Positions 1-12,700 of a stretch of 64,000 nt of DNA are shown one piece after another. Every line of letters begins with the position of its first letter. Position 1 is the stretch's first letter. Origin of the DNA: Prillingera fragicola (taxonomy: Eukaryota > Basidiomycota > Tremellomycetes > Trichosporonales > Trichosporonaceae); the NCBI GenBank assembly GCA_002335605.1, contig BEDY01000011.1, positions 558,001 to 622,000 on the forward strand, read 5' to 3'. The position numbers and the translations under genes were made by a program. The notes below the pieces were generated by a model, which was not told the DNA's origin, searched no databases, and was given only the letters and a program-made list of their open reading frames with translations.

Positions 1-3000
1 CTATGTGTCTTTGGCTTCTTCCATTGCCCACATTGACCCTCTCCCTCCGATCGCCACTGGTTCTGTACCGGTCGTCTCCGAAGGCGAGGATGGCGGAAGG
101 GTGGAGCTTCGTCTGGGCCAAGCTGTCCACCCTTCTGAGCCGCTATTCCTGGAACATCATGATTGACATTGGTGGAGCTGTCTCAAAAGACGTTACATCG
201 CGAATAGACCGAGCGGGAATGCAACGAAGTGGCGTCAAAGAGGACCGGTGGCTGGCAACATGGACTCGCTCCGTGCGTGGCGGCTCACTGCGTCCCAAGC
301 ATCGGAGCTAGTGGTCGGCGTAAAACTGAGATCTGAGGTGCACAATGTGCGTGTTTCTGGATTGACAGGCTAGAATCTGACCGCGAGAAGCACTCGTTTT
401 GTCTCGACCGCTGACAATCACGTTGACCGAGTGCGACGTGTGGCAAGGCTGTTGCGAAGCCGGGTACTGATTACCGAGTGTGTCAACTACAACGTTGCAG
501 TGGAGCTGCAGCGGGTCAACAGTGAGTAGCTGTGGTAGGACAGAAAATGGTGGAGGAACTGTGTGGGTTGGGCACTAACGGGCATGGGTGCAATGCTGCT
601 GCAGCTGGCAGCACGCGAGGGTTGGCATGGCAGCGACGACCAGGAATAATCCATGTAAGCCAAAAGGTCGTGGTCGCGAGCAGTGGCATTGCAATCAACA
701 CAACGGCAGCCAAGATGATGCAATGGATTCAGAACTACTAGAATTGACGTGGAAGTCCCCTTCCTGTCACGCCAGGCGATTCCTTCACATGCCCGACCGT
801 GGCATCACCACCATTGAGCATATCAAGAAAAAAGCTGTTTGTTTTCGTGTGCCGGGGAACCCAGGTCGGTACTGTACGTCAATAAGGTGTCGGCAGGTAG
901 ACAGAAAACCAGTGCCCGCCCGTCGGAGTTGCCTGCTTTGGTGAGCGGGTGGGACAGTTCGAAGACCCATTGGCAAAAGTCGTAGAGTGAAGTCTTAATG
1001 GTTTTGTCCTTTTCCTCGTAGGGTACCACACCATCATGGTGGAAAAAACGGACGGCCACCAAGCGGCAACGAACTGCTGCTCCAGGTCCTTAATGGTGGT
1101 AACCTTTCCCGCCATTTTGAAGTCCAAGCTGCTTCATCTTCACTCGTCGGGGCATGGATGGGCTCACCAGGAGCCTTCTTAAGAAAATTGCTTAAGGAAC
1201 AGGCGGCTAGGGTGAAGAGCAAGCTTGGGTTGCCAGCGTTGCCCACCAGTTCTCCGTTCGTCTGTTCTCCTGAGGTTGCAGAAAAAAGCATGAAAGCAGC
1301 GCGTTGGCGGTAGGGTGGGCCTCGGCGGCCAGGCGACAGAGGTGCGCGCAGGCAGCACCTGGTTGGGTCGGTTCGCGTTGAAACCCAGTGATGGGCAGCG
1401 GACAGCAACAATCAAATGCTCTTCTTGGTGGATGACGGTCAAACACGGTAGTCAGTCTATTGTTGCGAAGGAGTCAGTGCTCGGCAGTGAGCGAAGGTAG
1501 TTGGAGGGGACGTCAGAGGGCGCTTGCATGGCCATTTGGATGTTAGCAGCTTGAATCTTACCAGTGGCCGCAGTCGTGTGTCTGTGGTCATAAAATTGCA
1601 AGCTGCGAGCAGGCTCACAAATGCAGCACCAGCTCGTCGCTGCTGTGACTCCCGGTTCAGTGTGGTACCCACCAACATTTGTAGGAGAGCTGTCGGCAGC
1701 TGCCGAAAGCTTTGACGACGGGAGTGAGCAAGTCGACCATTTGCTCGAGCACGGCATATGAAGTAGGGCCAATGAGTCTGACAGAGACGTCCGGGAGGTA
1801 TCGGCCGTCATACGGATTAAGCTTGTGGTAGGTTAGAAAGATACTTACCAGCCCGCAGGCTCTTGTTCACAATGACCGCACTCCTACCCCCCCACCTGGC
1901 CGACCTCCGACTTGCTCTTATCAACACGTCCGCGACCTTCACCTCGCTGTTCACGGGTCGACGGCACAGCGATCCACTGCACCCCTACAATGCTGATGCC
2001 ACCGACCACGCTCTGCCGGTTGGCTCTCGCGTCCTTGACATTCGGGAACACGTTGCTCGGAATGATGAAGACTCTTGGAGGCACAGCTCCAGGCGGGGCA
2101 CCTTATTCCGTATGTTGGTACCACCCAGGGACTCGGGGTGAAGCTCTTGCTGTAGTTCTGGAGCGCCAGGATGTCGGCCAAGACCCAAGCCTTGGACGCG
2201 CTGTCGCTAGACGTGGTTCGTCAAGACGCGACGCGTTATTTGAGGGGAGTGGGGCGAGCTGGAAGCTCTGGGTCGTCGGAGTCACCCTACCCAAGTCGTC
2301 AGGACGGGCGGCACAGTACATGTCCAAGTAACTCCTCCAGTCGGACTTTGCAGCTGCCTCGTGGGCCTTGGTGCTGAGGCCCATTTGGTTATCGGCATGT
2401 GTCGTGATCACCTGGTGTGGGAACTGTGTATGACGGAGGCGAGGGGGCCGGTAAAAGTATGGGACAGTTGTGACCTCGCTGCTTCGAACATGTCCGGACC
2501 AAATGTATCGCTCATTACGACTCTGCGTGGGTGTTAGGACCTTGACGTACACTCACAGGTGAGGTTGGCCACATGGGACGACAAGCTACGCCGCTGGCGC
2601 GCGCGCGGGTGGTGGTGAGATAGTGGCCAACAAACCTATCGCGAAGTGGTCCGCAAAACCGTGAGGACCACTGGAAAGGCGCTCCGGATTGCACCAGCCC
2701 TTGCTCCGTGCAGCGATGAGCTAAGAGGGTATTGTGAAGGTCTCCTGTGAACGACACACCACTAGGACTCCTGACGCATTCCTACCTAACCGACGCACGT
2801 CAACCATTGCCGCCTTTGCAGATACGAGTGAATAGAAGCCACACGCGAGGGCGGGCATCGATCGGTGTTCTAGCACTTTCGCGTATTCCGTAGCAGGTGG
2901 CCCCTTGGGCGTCGGTAGGCACCTTGAGGAAGACCTATCACCAGCGTGAAGGTGCTCAATCCTCCGATCTTATCTGTTGAGTCGACGCCGGAAGAGCGTG

Positions 3001-4140
3001 AGCACTACGATAACCAACAGCAGGAGACCCCGGCGACGGCCACGGGTTTGGAGTCGACCTGCGGCGATTCTTGAAAGAGCCTTAGGGTGTGGGTCACCAA
3101 TATTGTCGACTTTCCTCAGCACGTTCCTCACAGACCCGGTTGAAATTATCAACCACGAGCTTCGCGTACTGAAGGTCATGTTCACGCGCCGTCGCCGTAT
3201 CTCATACGCCATCACCTATACAACACGAAGCCGTCGTCCGCCGTGAAACTATGGTGCCTAGCGCGGTATCGCTTTGGAGGTCAGCCACTGGGAGGTGTAC
3301 GAATAGTTGGTAAACAACGAGGGTGGAGACTGGAAGAGTGGCGAGTTATGCTCTTGAGGGAGATAATGGTCATGGCCAAGCCGTTGGATGTGGTGTTGAG
3401 GGGTGAGGGATGGGGGAGGAATAAAGGGGGAGATTAGGTGAAAAATGTCGTTCAGACTGGGAAAAGCAAACCTCTGACGCTGCGTTTAAGGTGTTCTGCA
3501 TTTGCCGAAGGGAGTTGCACGATGGCAATCCAGAAGTGGAGCCGTGTGTGTGCCGTGCGTGGTGAGACCGTTGATCACTTCGCTAGACGTTAGCCGAGGG
3601 GGTTCTTGCATGGAAGGGGATGAGATCTAGTCAGTTCGCGATCAGAGCATGGCGGTAAGACAAAGAAGGACTGCCTAGAGTGCTGCATAAGGATGGACTG
3701 TGTTGGACTCTTGCCTGCAGGCGCTTATCGGTAATGGCAGAGGGGATCGAGTGGGTCGAGTGGGGTGTGGAGCAGGCATTGAGATCTGGGATCAGTGGGG
3801 CGATGATGGAGCGCGGACGGCTTGGTCTTTGGTAGAAGGTGGAGCGCATGTTGTGAGAAGAGTGACAAGGCGTGCTAGACAAACGACAAGCAATGGGTAC
3901 AACAATAATGAAAGAGATACGGCCATCGCCCAACAGTCACGTGACTTGGGTCTTGACATGTCCTCGACCTTGTAGTCCTGTATGGTAGTAGAGTCCTGGG
4001 CATAGACGACAAACACCCAGTATGCAGGTGGGGAGGAGCTCTGGTCGAGTCTTGCTGGTGTGGAGTGTCATGGCTCGACTGCTTGGCCGTTGACACGTTG
4101 GACGAACAGAACCTCTGGTCAGCTCTGGCTGGCCGATTTG
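1..4140. other. Gene-poor region, no supported gene
   Basis: About 4.1 kb with only short ORFs (under 150 codons) in all frames, none with a recognisable domain, a convincing splice series or codon use like the genes further on. No tRNA B-box, telomere repeat or transposase motif was seen. It could hold non-coding transcripts, 5' exons of genes off the left edge, or decayed DNA. I cannot tell which from sequence alone. Confidence 0.5.
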
Positions 4141-4159
4141 ACTCTGCGTAGAACAAGAC

Positions 4160-4617
4160 ACGCACGTAACCTTTGAAATTGACAAGCACGACCCCCGCAC
4201 CCTCCCTTACACCCACGGGGCCGCATCCTTTGTGCCAATGCAGCAAGGTCCCCACAGTGACGGCCAGCGCCTTGTCTTGGCCCGCACGACCAATATGGCG
4301 GAAGCGGGCACCGAGGAGAGCCACGCAAGTCCCGCACCCAGATGCCCCGCCCACAGTATCTGGCACCAGACCGGATCGCAACTACTTTGGCTCGAGTCAC
4401 AGTATTTGAGCAGCAACGACTGGCCGACCGCGACGTGGATTCCGAGCTACACGCCCGGCTCGTTCGGGGACGGCCACTGCCGCGGCCTTCACCGCCTGGC
4501 GATGTCGGCAAGCTCAAACCGAGCGCTGCTGCGCGCCGGTGCAGGCCACAGGTCCGTGTCGAGGACGCGGGGGTGCTGCAGCAGGAAGAGAGGTTGAGCG
4601 TGTGCCCTGCCGTGTAA
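4160..4617 (+). other. Coding-like patch, possible gene relic
   Basis: This GC-rich stretch stands out from its flanks. One frame reads FEIDKHDPRTLPYTHGAA near 4172-4225, and another frame, from the ATG at 4342 to a stop at 4617, gives 91 residues with GC-biased third positions. No single ORF or clean splice joins the two. I do not recognise a family. It may be a decayed gene, an unrecognised multi-exon gene, or chance in GC-rich DNA. The long minus-strand ORF across it (4119-4967) has a low-complexity Ser/Arg/Cys composition and is not believed. Confidence 0.2.
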
Positions 4618-5030
4618 CCCGGCTTAGGTCCCGCGCCCGCGTGCAATGACGGCGTTGACGTGCTCCATCGCTTGTAGGGAGGGCAGCGAGGTCGATATTT
4701 GGGAGGGAGACAAGCATGGAGCCTGGAGTGCGTGGATACTATGCATGATCTTGTAGCGATGCAGCAGTGCAGATCTGCGTGCGGGCGGTGATCTGTGTAC
4801 AGAATGGATCTGCAGATCTTTGGCTTACTTGATATTGCATCTGGCTTACTTGACATGGATAACAAGACGTATTGTTGATCTTGCAGGCTATTTGCACACA
4901 TGACGACATTTAGCAGAGCATGGGTGGCGCGGGCTCGGCGCCGGAGGAGTTGGCCGCTCACCGGCACTGCCCGCTCGAGCTGTTGCCCGGCTGCTGCCCA
5001 CCGAGCTCGCCATAAGTTACATTCCAGTCA

Positions 5031-5037
5031 AATAAAT
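5031..5037 (+). promoter_or_regulatory. TATA-like element of the 2OG oxygenase gene
   Basis: An AATAAAT run about 60 bp upstream of the ATG at 5097, the spacing seen before several other genes in this window. No experimental support. Confidence 0.3.
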
Positions 5038-5096
5038 ACCCACCAACGTCTGCTGCAATCACCCACTCACTCAACTCCAAGCACACCCTTGCCACC

Positions 5097-6185
5097 ATGA
5101 CCGTCGCGGTCGATTTCTCCGCCATTCCCGTGCTGGACATGTCGCGTCTCGAGACTGACAGGGAGGCGTTCATTGCCGAGCTTCGACAGGCGCTGATCCA
5201 CGTCGGCTTCTTCTATGTCACCCACCACGGCATCCCCGTGTCCTTTCTCGACGAGGTAACAGCGCAAGCGAAAGCGTTCTTCAACCTCCCGCTCGAAGCC
5301 AAGCTCAAGGCGGACAAGATCCACTCGCCGACGTTTCTCGGCTACTCGCAGCAAGGCAACGAGATTACAAAGAACAAAAAGGACAACCGCGAGCAGTTTG
5401 ACTTTGCCAACGAGCTCCCCGACGAGTGGACGCCGGACAGGCCAGAGTACTGGCGCCTTACAGGCCCTAACGTCTGGCCTTCCCCCGCCGACGTGCCGGG
5501 CTTTCGCGAGGTAATCTCGGCCTACTGGACGCAAGCCAACGGCCTGGCCGACCGCCTGACGCACCTCGTCGCCGAGGCCCTCGGCCTCGCCCCCGACGCA
5601 CTCGACAAGTACATGATGGACAACATGCAGCACCGCGCCAAGCTCATCACGTACCCGGCGGTCGACGCGCTCGCGCCCGAGGACGGCACGCAGGGCGTCG
5701 GCGCGCACCGCGACACGGCCAACCTCCTCACGGTGCTGTATCAAGCAACGGACCACGCCGGGCTGCAGGTCCAGAACCACGCCGGGGACTGGGTCGACGC
5801 GACGCCGCTGCGTGGGTCGTTTGTGGTCAACATTGGCACGGGGCTGGAATACCTCGTCGACGGCGTCGCGGTCGCGACAACCCACAGGGTCACCAACCCC
5901 GCCCCCGGTACGGGGCCGCGGTACTCTATTGCATACTTCCACGGCGCGCGCCTCGATCGCCAGCTCTTCCCCACCCCCATCCCCGAGGAGGTGCTTGCGC
6001 AGAAACCTAAGCAGGTCGTGACCGACACGACGGGGTTCCAGTTTGCGCAGCTGTATGCCGAGGACCCGGGGCTGTATGCCGTCGTCAACCGCATGAGCTC
6101 GCATCGCGACGTCGCGGCAAAGTGGTACCCCGAGCTGTGCAAGAAGCACGGCATTGATGTGAGTGCTGTGGGGAGCGCGTACTAG
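5097..6185 (+). CDS. 2-oxoglutarate/Fe(II)-dependent dioxygenase, isopenicillin N synthase-like
   Basis: Intronless, 362 residues, with a good start context (CCACCATGA). The N-terminus (about 9-120) has the DIOX_N pattern IPVLDMS followed by GFFYVTHHGI. The C-terminal jelly roll carries the iron ligands His204 and Asp206 (GAHRDTANLL) and His263 (TTHRVTNP), plus the 2-oxoglutarate pair Arg275/Ser277 (RYSIAYF). All catalytic residues are present and the length is normal for the family, so an active soluble oxygenase is expected: hydroxylation or desaturation of a small molecule using O2 and 2-oxoglutarate. The substrate cannot be read from sequence; related fungal proteins act in secondary metabolism or nutrient scavenging. 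No partner gene lies close by. A 410-codon ORF on the opposite strand is a GC-driven mirror. Confidence 0.9.
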   Translation: MTVAVDFSAIPVLDMSRLETDREAFIAELRQALIHVGFFYVTHHGIPVSFLDEVTAQAKAFFNLPLEAKLKADKIHSPTFLGYSQQGNEITKNKKDNREQFDFANELPDEWTPDRPEYWRLTGPNVWPSPADVPGFREVISAYWTQANGLADRLTHLVAEALGLAPDALDKYMMDNMQHRAKLITYPAVDALAPEDGTQGVGAHRDTANLLTVLYQATDHAGLQVQNHAGDWVDATPLRGSFVVNIGTGLEYLVDGVAVATTHRVTNPAPGTGPRYSIAYFHGARLDRQLFPTPIPEEVLAQKPKQVVTDTTGFQFAQLYAEDPGLYAVVNRMSSHRDVAAKWYPELCKKHGIDVSAVGSAY

Positions 6186-7972
6186 TTGAGGCAGGATCGC
6201 GGCATGGATAACGAGTAGCGACGAAGGATTAGTGTTGTACATACGTCTGAAGGCATGGGCATGCATTGCTTTCGCATACTGGATACTAATGAATGGCATG
6301 AAGAGCTACATTAACGCACCGTCCGCACCAGGCGCGACACGTTCACTGTCAAGCCGGCCCGTGTCGAGAACGCGCATGTCGAGGACGTAGAGAGTGGCGG
6401 GTGGGGAGAGGAGGTCACGGGTGGCGCTGGGAGTAGCGGATGTAGGAGCTCTTACTGGGAGAAGTGAAGTAAGAGAAGGCTAGGTTTGGGTTGAGCTGGG
6501 CGACGCTTCACGCGCTTGAGGATGGAAGGAGAGCTAGGATCGGCCCGAGGATCGTGGTGAGGAGGTGTCAGTGGCCAATTGTGAGTATCAGTGGGCATGA
6601 GTTGCGATCAGTGAAGTCGTTTTGGACTGATGTGCCGCTGTGGTGGTGCACGCCAGAACGCGGCCGATGTCGATCGGAGAGGGAGGGTAGGACGAGCGCT
6701 GCAGTGTGCTCGCCGGCTGCAGTAATCCGGCAAGTCGCAGCGTGATGGACCATAGCTGTAAGCCGTGGATGCATGCTGGGCATACATCCTGCCGATCCTC
6801 ACGAGTCTGTGTCGATCCCAACAGCCACCGACGACGAGCATGCCGAGGTTTGACCATGTCAGCCACCACCGCACCTCACTGTGTCGCAGAAGGAACATTT
6901 CAGCAAGCATGTACGCTGGCCTGGTCCCATAGAAGACGAATCCACCTCGACACATGCACAAGCATAGCGCCTTCTGAGCATAAAACGCCTCTCCGCGGCA
7001 GAGATAGGCGTGAATACTCACATGGGTGTCGTGCTCTTGTCTTGCTGGCCGATATCAGGCACCACTGTGGCTGGCTCGTCGTTCCGTTGACTGGTGTCTT
7101 TCCGAGATGAATGGTTCATGTTCAGCATTCCGTGGCAGGATGGAAGGATCAGAACCTGGCCCAAAGTATGCTGTTCTGTGAGAGTAGTGTAGCTGATCAA
7201 AACCAATGTCGGTGGACACAAAGTGAGCGACCTTCTGCCAAGAAACCACCTCTCGGCACTGCTGCCCGTCAGTAGGAGCGCATGCCGCGTTACACCCCGC
7301 CAACTCCCCAGCCCCCCATCATCCACTCCCAGCCTCTCGCTCGCCCATCGATTCGCTCGCTAGCACCGCTGCCATCGCACATGTCAAGTGCATGCTCGTC
7401 GTCATCTCAAGTGGAGCAGACAGACGATGATGACCTGCGAGCAAAGGCGGAACGCGCGGAACAAGTAGATGTGTTTGGTTACGTCATACCTACATGCACT
7501 TACCGCCTGTTCATGTTCTCACGCAGGGACACAGCGTCGTCGTCGGCATATGCATGTTGCTGGCCTGGTAGATGCATGAGTAAGCCGACGAGCGAGTGCT
7601 GCACGTAACGCCAGTGCAGAGTGACACGGGTCTCAGCGCCGTGTCCTCGGCGGAGTTGGCCGCCTCTTGCCACCAACCGAGGTGGGCACCGCGGCGAAGA
7701 GCTAGGTGTGAGCAGTGAGCAGCACCCATGAGTAGGTGAGAGCGCGAGGGGAAGCGGATGGCCTCCGGCTCGCAGGTTTCTGGCCACGCTGGATTCATCT
7801 TTCATGTACAACTACTGTAAATTTGCGCGCTGGTCTTCTACGTTTTCCGCTTTCGCTGCTTCCGAGAGAAGGTGTGCACTTGCTCATTAGGTTGGGGGAG
7901 GGGGGTGTTCTGGTCTTTGCTCGTTGTGCTGGCTTGATGTACCCCTGGGGGCAGTGCTTGCTCATCCTGTCT
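6186..7972. other. Intergenic, no supported gene
   Basis: About 1.8 kb separating convergent genes. An ATG at 7381 opens a short acidic, coding-like stretch (QVEQTDDDDLRAKAERAEQV) that soon loses coding character. It might be the first exon of a small gene, but no continuation was found. Nothing else recognisable. Confidence 0.4.
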
Positions 7973-8811
7973 TTAGGCAATGGCGGCTGCGGCGGCGTCA
8001 GTGGTCGCAAGCGGTGCAAGACTTACACTCATCCTTCTCGGCCGTGTTGGTCAAGACGTGGCCGGAACCAGCGAGGGGCCCGCGCTCCTGGCAGACGGGG
8101 CAGTTGTTGTCATAGTGGCTCGTGTCGTACCAGCCGTTGCGCTGGCAGTGCTTCTCGTGGCCGAGCTGGCGCGACGACTCTTCAATGTCACCACCGGTAG
8201 CGCGGAGGTGGTGCATGGCGCGGGAGCGGTCGTAGCCGGCGGCCTCGAGCTGGGAGACGGCTCCCGGGTCGACACTGACCCTGCGGCCGAGCGAGGCAAA
8301 CATGCCGCCGCCGCTCGAGGGGGGGCTCAGCCCGAGCTGCTGCCCGTTACCGCTCGAGGTCGCCGAGCCGCGGCGCATGCGGTCGTGGAAGCCCGGGCCG
8401 GCAGGGTGGGCGTTCTCGTCCTGGCCAAACGACGACTTGCGGCGCATGCGGTCAAAGAACTGGTTGCCGGCGACAGGAGGGTGCTCTTCGGCGCCAGCAG
8501 ACGACTTGCGGCGCATACGGTCGTGGAATCCCACGGGGGCCTCGTGCGCGGCGTGCCCGTCACCGGCTGACGAGAGCCGGCGGAGCTTGTCCATGAATGG
8601 CTGGGGGGACGCCTGGGGACCGCCGGGGGCAGTGTTCTCGTCGACAACAGCAGAGTTGTGATGCTGCGGGTGCTGCGAGGCGCTCAGGCGTCGGATACCG
8701 TCCATGAGCGCTGCGGGGGGTTAGCTGGGCTTATCGCGAGCGACCAAAAGGTGGAGGTGATCGCCCGGCAGCTTTCGGGCACAGACTGCGAGCTCAGAGC
8801 TACTCACTCAT
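7973..8811 (-). CDS. 23-residue-repeat protein with R-R-x-S sites, UBA-like segment and Cys/His motif
   Basis: Proposed CDS is the complement of 7973-7986, 8027-8710 and 8808-8811 (233 aa). The first coding exon is only ATGA; its intron (8711-8807) starts GTGAGT and ends CAG. A 40-nt terminal intron (GTAAGT, branch CACTGAC, CAG) moves the stop to a TAA; without it the protein ends CKSCTACDH. The N-terminal half holds perfect-length 23-residue repeats opening F-x-D-K/R-L/M-R-R, each followed by a Ser (RRLSS, RRKSS, RRKSS, RRGSA), with outlying IRRLSA and GRRVSV. These are basophilic-kinase (PKA-type) consensus sites. Next comes a UBA-like helical stretch (QLEAAGYDRSRAMHHLRAT). The C-terminus has HCQRNGWYDTSH and NNCPVCQ, a likely zinc-binding knuckle. 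No named family is recognised. A role as a phosphorylation-controlled ubiquitin-linked adaptor is only a guess. Confidence 0.75.
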
Positions 8812-9794
8812 GATGTGCGAGTTGTTTCTACAGGCAAGAGATGTAGTAGAGGTCTGTAGTAGTAGGTGTATGTGTGTGGAGCGATGACGCGGGGGATGGG
8901 ATGGGCAGGCAAGTCGGGTACAGCTAGATATAGGATTGGAGGGGGTCGAGTCAAAAGAGTCGCCACCGTTTGGTCAGTGGTCAGGTGGCCAACTTATCTG
9001 CGATCAGCGAATGAGTGACACTGCTGCGGCTGCTTGACTGCGGCTTATGCGGCTGTGAGGCCCGGAACAGGACTCGGGACGAGGCAGGCAGAGCAGCAGC
9101 AGCAGCAGCAAGAGGAGGCGGGGCATGCGAGATGTCGTACAGTACTGGATGGTCAGCTGATGTCATCCACTCTCGACATCCACCAGCCGTAGCTGCTGCT
9201 GTTGCGCCAAGCGTCGTCGTGCCAAGAGACCAGCCGCGCCCAGACTCTGTTGTCCGTGGCTATTGTGCATCGGTGCGCTTAGATGCATAGGATCCAGCCC
9301 TGCAATGGCAGTCGAGCAGGAGGAGGCTGGCGAGAGAACACAATGGGAACGACAAGAGTCATCGGTGCCTGGGTGGCGGCGGCAGGACTGAACCCTCGTC
9401 CATCGACATCTACTGCTTCAACTACAACACCAACAGCTGACTCTCCCTCGACAGCGTCACAGCTGCGGCGACTACCGTAAGCACTAACCTTGCTCACGTC
9501 ACGCGACACTGCAGTGCCCAGACACCAAGAATATCCACAGCAATCATACACGTTTGTGCACCGTCTAGCCATGTCCTCGTGCACCTCTCCAACCGCCGGC
9601 TAGATGACCCGATTCTCCGTCCGATGCCCCGACGCCACCGCAGGTAATTACAAGCTTGAACAGCCTTTGTCCTCTGCAGATACTATTGTTCTGCTGCTAA
9701 GCCCTGGCGAGGGTCGCGAAACATACAAATAACATGCACACGACCATATACGACGGCGTCCGTGTCCTCCCGACACTCACTACGGTGCCGCACC
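8812..9794. other. Intergenic with AGC microsatellite
   Basis: Upstream region of the repeat protein and 3' flank of the carboxylase. Apart from an AGC tract at 9092-9111, only short chance ORFs are present. Confidence 0.5.
9092..9111. repeat. (AGC)n microsatellite
   Basis: Six to seven uninterrupted AGC triplets in an intergenic region. Not part of any supported ORF. Confidence 0.8.
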
Positions 9795-12700
9795 CTACAG
9801 CCGCCCCTGGCGCCACTTGTCCGCCAGCCCACGCCTCGGCTCAACACTATCGAGACACCGAACGAGCCAGTCGCGCGTCTCTGCCGGATCGATAACCGTG
9901 TCAATCTCCGCCACCTGGGCGACGTTGAGCGCGCGGCCGCGCGCGTACATCTTGTCAACATAGGCTTGTTCCGTCCGGTTCCGCTCGGCCTCGTCGGCGA
10001 TCGCGGCCAGCTCCTTGCTCATGCCGAGCTTGACTGCTCCCTCGATACCCATCGGCGCAAACTCGCCCGACGGCCACGCGACAGAGTGGAAGGGCACGAG
10101 CGCGCTGCCGCCCAGCAGGGCCTGGGCGCCGAGGCCATAGGCTTTCCGCACCGTGACGCCAAACATGCGGCCGCCAGAGTCGGTGAAGGCTGCGGCGGCG
10201 GCAAAGTAGGCTGCAAAGTCGCGCAGGCCGCCTTCCTTCTCCGCCTCGGGGCCGACCATGAACCCCGGTGTGTCGCAGATACACAGCAGGTGGGCTACGC
10301 GGGTCTTTGTGAGAATGTTGGTGAAGCGGACCGCCTTGCGCGCTGACGCCGCGTCGATCGCACCGCCGAGCGGGCTGAGCACATTGCTGGCGAGCACGCC
10401 GACGGTCACGCCGCGGACGCGCATGAAGCCTGTAATAAAGCTCGCGCCCCAGTGTGGCCCGATCTCGAAGAACGGCGTCGCGTCGTCGGTCAGCAGGTCG
10501 AGGACGCCGTGCATGTCGTACGCGCGCTTGCGGTCGTCGGGGATAGAGTGCCGGAGCAGCCGCACGTCGCGAGTGTAGTACTGCGAGTCGGGGACGGTGT
10601 GGTCTGCGGGCGGGCGCGGGGAGAAGAAGCCAACAAGCGCTTTGGCGGCGGCAGTGGCTTCCTCCTCGTTGCGCACGACGACGTCGACGTTGCCATTCTT
10701 CATGTGCGTCGTGCGCGTGGGCCCTACCTCGTCAGATGCGACGACGCCGAGGCCGCCGCCCTCGATCATTGCCGGGCCACCCATACCGATCGACGTCCCC
10801 TTTGCGTCCGTCGCGATGATAATGTCAGCGGTGCCCAGGTTGGCCGCGTTGCCGGCAAACAGGTATCCATTCGCCACGCCAATGATCGGGATCCCGCGCG
10901 CGTTAATGTGCGCCATGAGGGTGAAGCTCGGCGTGGTGAGGCCAGACACCTTGACGTTCTCCGTGTCGACGTCTCCGGGGCGGCCACCGCCGCCCTCGGC
11001 GTAGATGACGAGCGGCGCGGGGTTGTCGAGCACGTTCTTGAACAGCCGGTCCATCTTAAAGTGGTGATAGTACCCCTGCGTGCCGGCCAGGACCCCATAG
11101 TCGTACACGATGACCGCGGCCCGCGCGCCGTCAATCCTGCCCCAGCCGACAATGATACCGTCGTTCCTCGTCGCAGCGAGCTTTTCAGGCGACAACCGTG
11201 TCTTTTGCGCAGCAAGCACCAAGTCGCCATACTCTGTAAACGTGCCATAGTCGACGAGATCCGCCAAGTTTTCCCGCGCGGTACGGAACCCGCGCGCGTG
11301 CCGCTTGGTCGTAGCCTTGAGGCGGGTCTTGCTGTAGTCGTCCATCTCGGTCCGCACGTCCTCGAGCTCTTGGAGCAGTGACGTCTTGGCGTCGAGATCC
11401 ACCTTTTCGTCCCCGGCACCGGCCCCAGCCGCGTCGGCAGTCGCGCCAGCGTCGACGTCGACCAGCGCCACCGCCTCCCCGTCCGCGAGATTGTCCCCCG
11501 CACCAGCATACGTCTTGACGACAACCCCCGCGACGTCGGACCGCACAGTGTGTTCCATCTTCATGCTCTCGAGAATCGCCACATTGTCGCCCACCTTGAT
11601 CGCCTCGCCGACCTTGAGCCCAAAGCTCACAACACGGCCAGGCAGGTGGACCTTGATGTACGCCTGCCCGGCGCCCGCGGGGGGCAGGTCGGCCGCGTGC
11701 TCCTCGGCCTCCTCGGCCATGCCCGCTGCGGCGTCCTCGGCGGCCCACGCGGCTTCAATCTCCTGCACGCGGGCATGCAGGGCGGCGGCGTGGGACTCGA
11801 CAAAGCGCGTGTGCACGCCCGTGTTGGACCGGACGGCGGTGTTCTCGACGAGCGCCTGGAGGAGCGCCCGGTTGGTCGTCACCCCGGCGAGCTTGAGGCT
11901 GAGCAGTGCGCGGTGGGCCTTGGCGATCGTCGCGGTGTAGTCTGGCGCGACGATGATGATCTTGGCGACGAGCGAGTCGAATTCGAGGCTCTGCTTGTAC
12001 GTCCCCGAGGAGCCGCCTAGCGGGGCGTGCGCCGCGGCGTCGACGCGCACGCCTGGGCCTCCGGGCGGTGCGTACACGCGCAGCGAGCCCGTGGTGCCGG
12101 TCGCGCTGCCGTCGGGTTGGAACTTTTCCGCGTTGACGCGCAGCTGCAGCGCGGCGCGCGGCGCGACGTCCGGAGTGGGTGGGAGGGCGCGGTCGAGCGG
12201 TGTGCCGAGCGCGAGGTAGATCTGAGCTGCGACGAGGTCGACGCCATAGGCTTCTTCCGTGACCGTGTGCTCGACTTGGAGGCGGGGGTTGCATTCCAGA
12301 AAGTAGTAGTGGCCCTTGTCGCTCGAGTTGGGGGTGGGGGCGAGGACGAGGAATTCAAACGTGGACAGCGAGAGGAGCTTGCCGGACTTGGCCATTGCGA
12401 GGGCGCTCTTGATGATGGCTGCGCGGAGGGCAGGGAGGCCGACGAGGGTGGGGGAAGGGCAGAGCTCGATGAGCTTTTGATGGCGGCGCTGTAGACTTTC
12501 CATCAGCTGTGTCCATGCATTCATGCACTCACCTGCACTCGCGCTCGCCAATGGCACGCGCACCGCCCTTGCCGTCACCGACCACCTGGACCTCGATGTG
12601 ACGCGCGCCAGTGAGAAATGGCTCGGCAAACACGCGGTCACTAGGAAAGGCTGCCGCGGCTTCACGCCGACACCCATCGTAGGCCTCTTGCAGCTCGCTC

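Noticed and set aside
4119..4967. 282-codon minus-strand ORF
   Set aside because: Low-complexity Ser/Arg/Cys-rich composition, no domain, poor codon use.
5067..6299. 410-codon ORF opposite the 2OG oxygenase
   Set aside because: Mirror ORF produced by GC-rich third positions. The plus-strand protein has a full set of catalytic residues.
10452..11381. 309-codon plus-strand ORF inside the carboxylase
   Set aside because: Antisense shadow of the carboxyltransferase domain; Val/Arg/His-rich composition and no domain.
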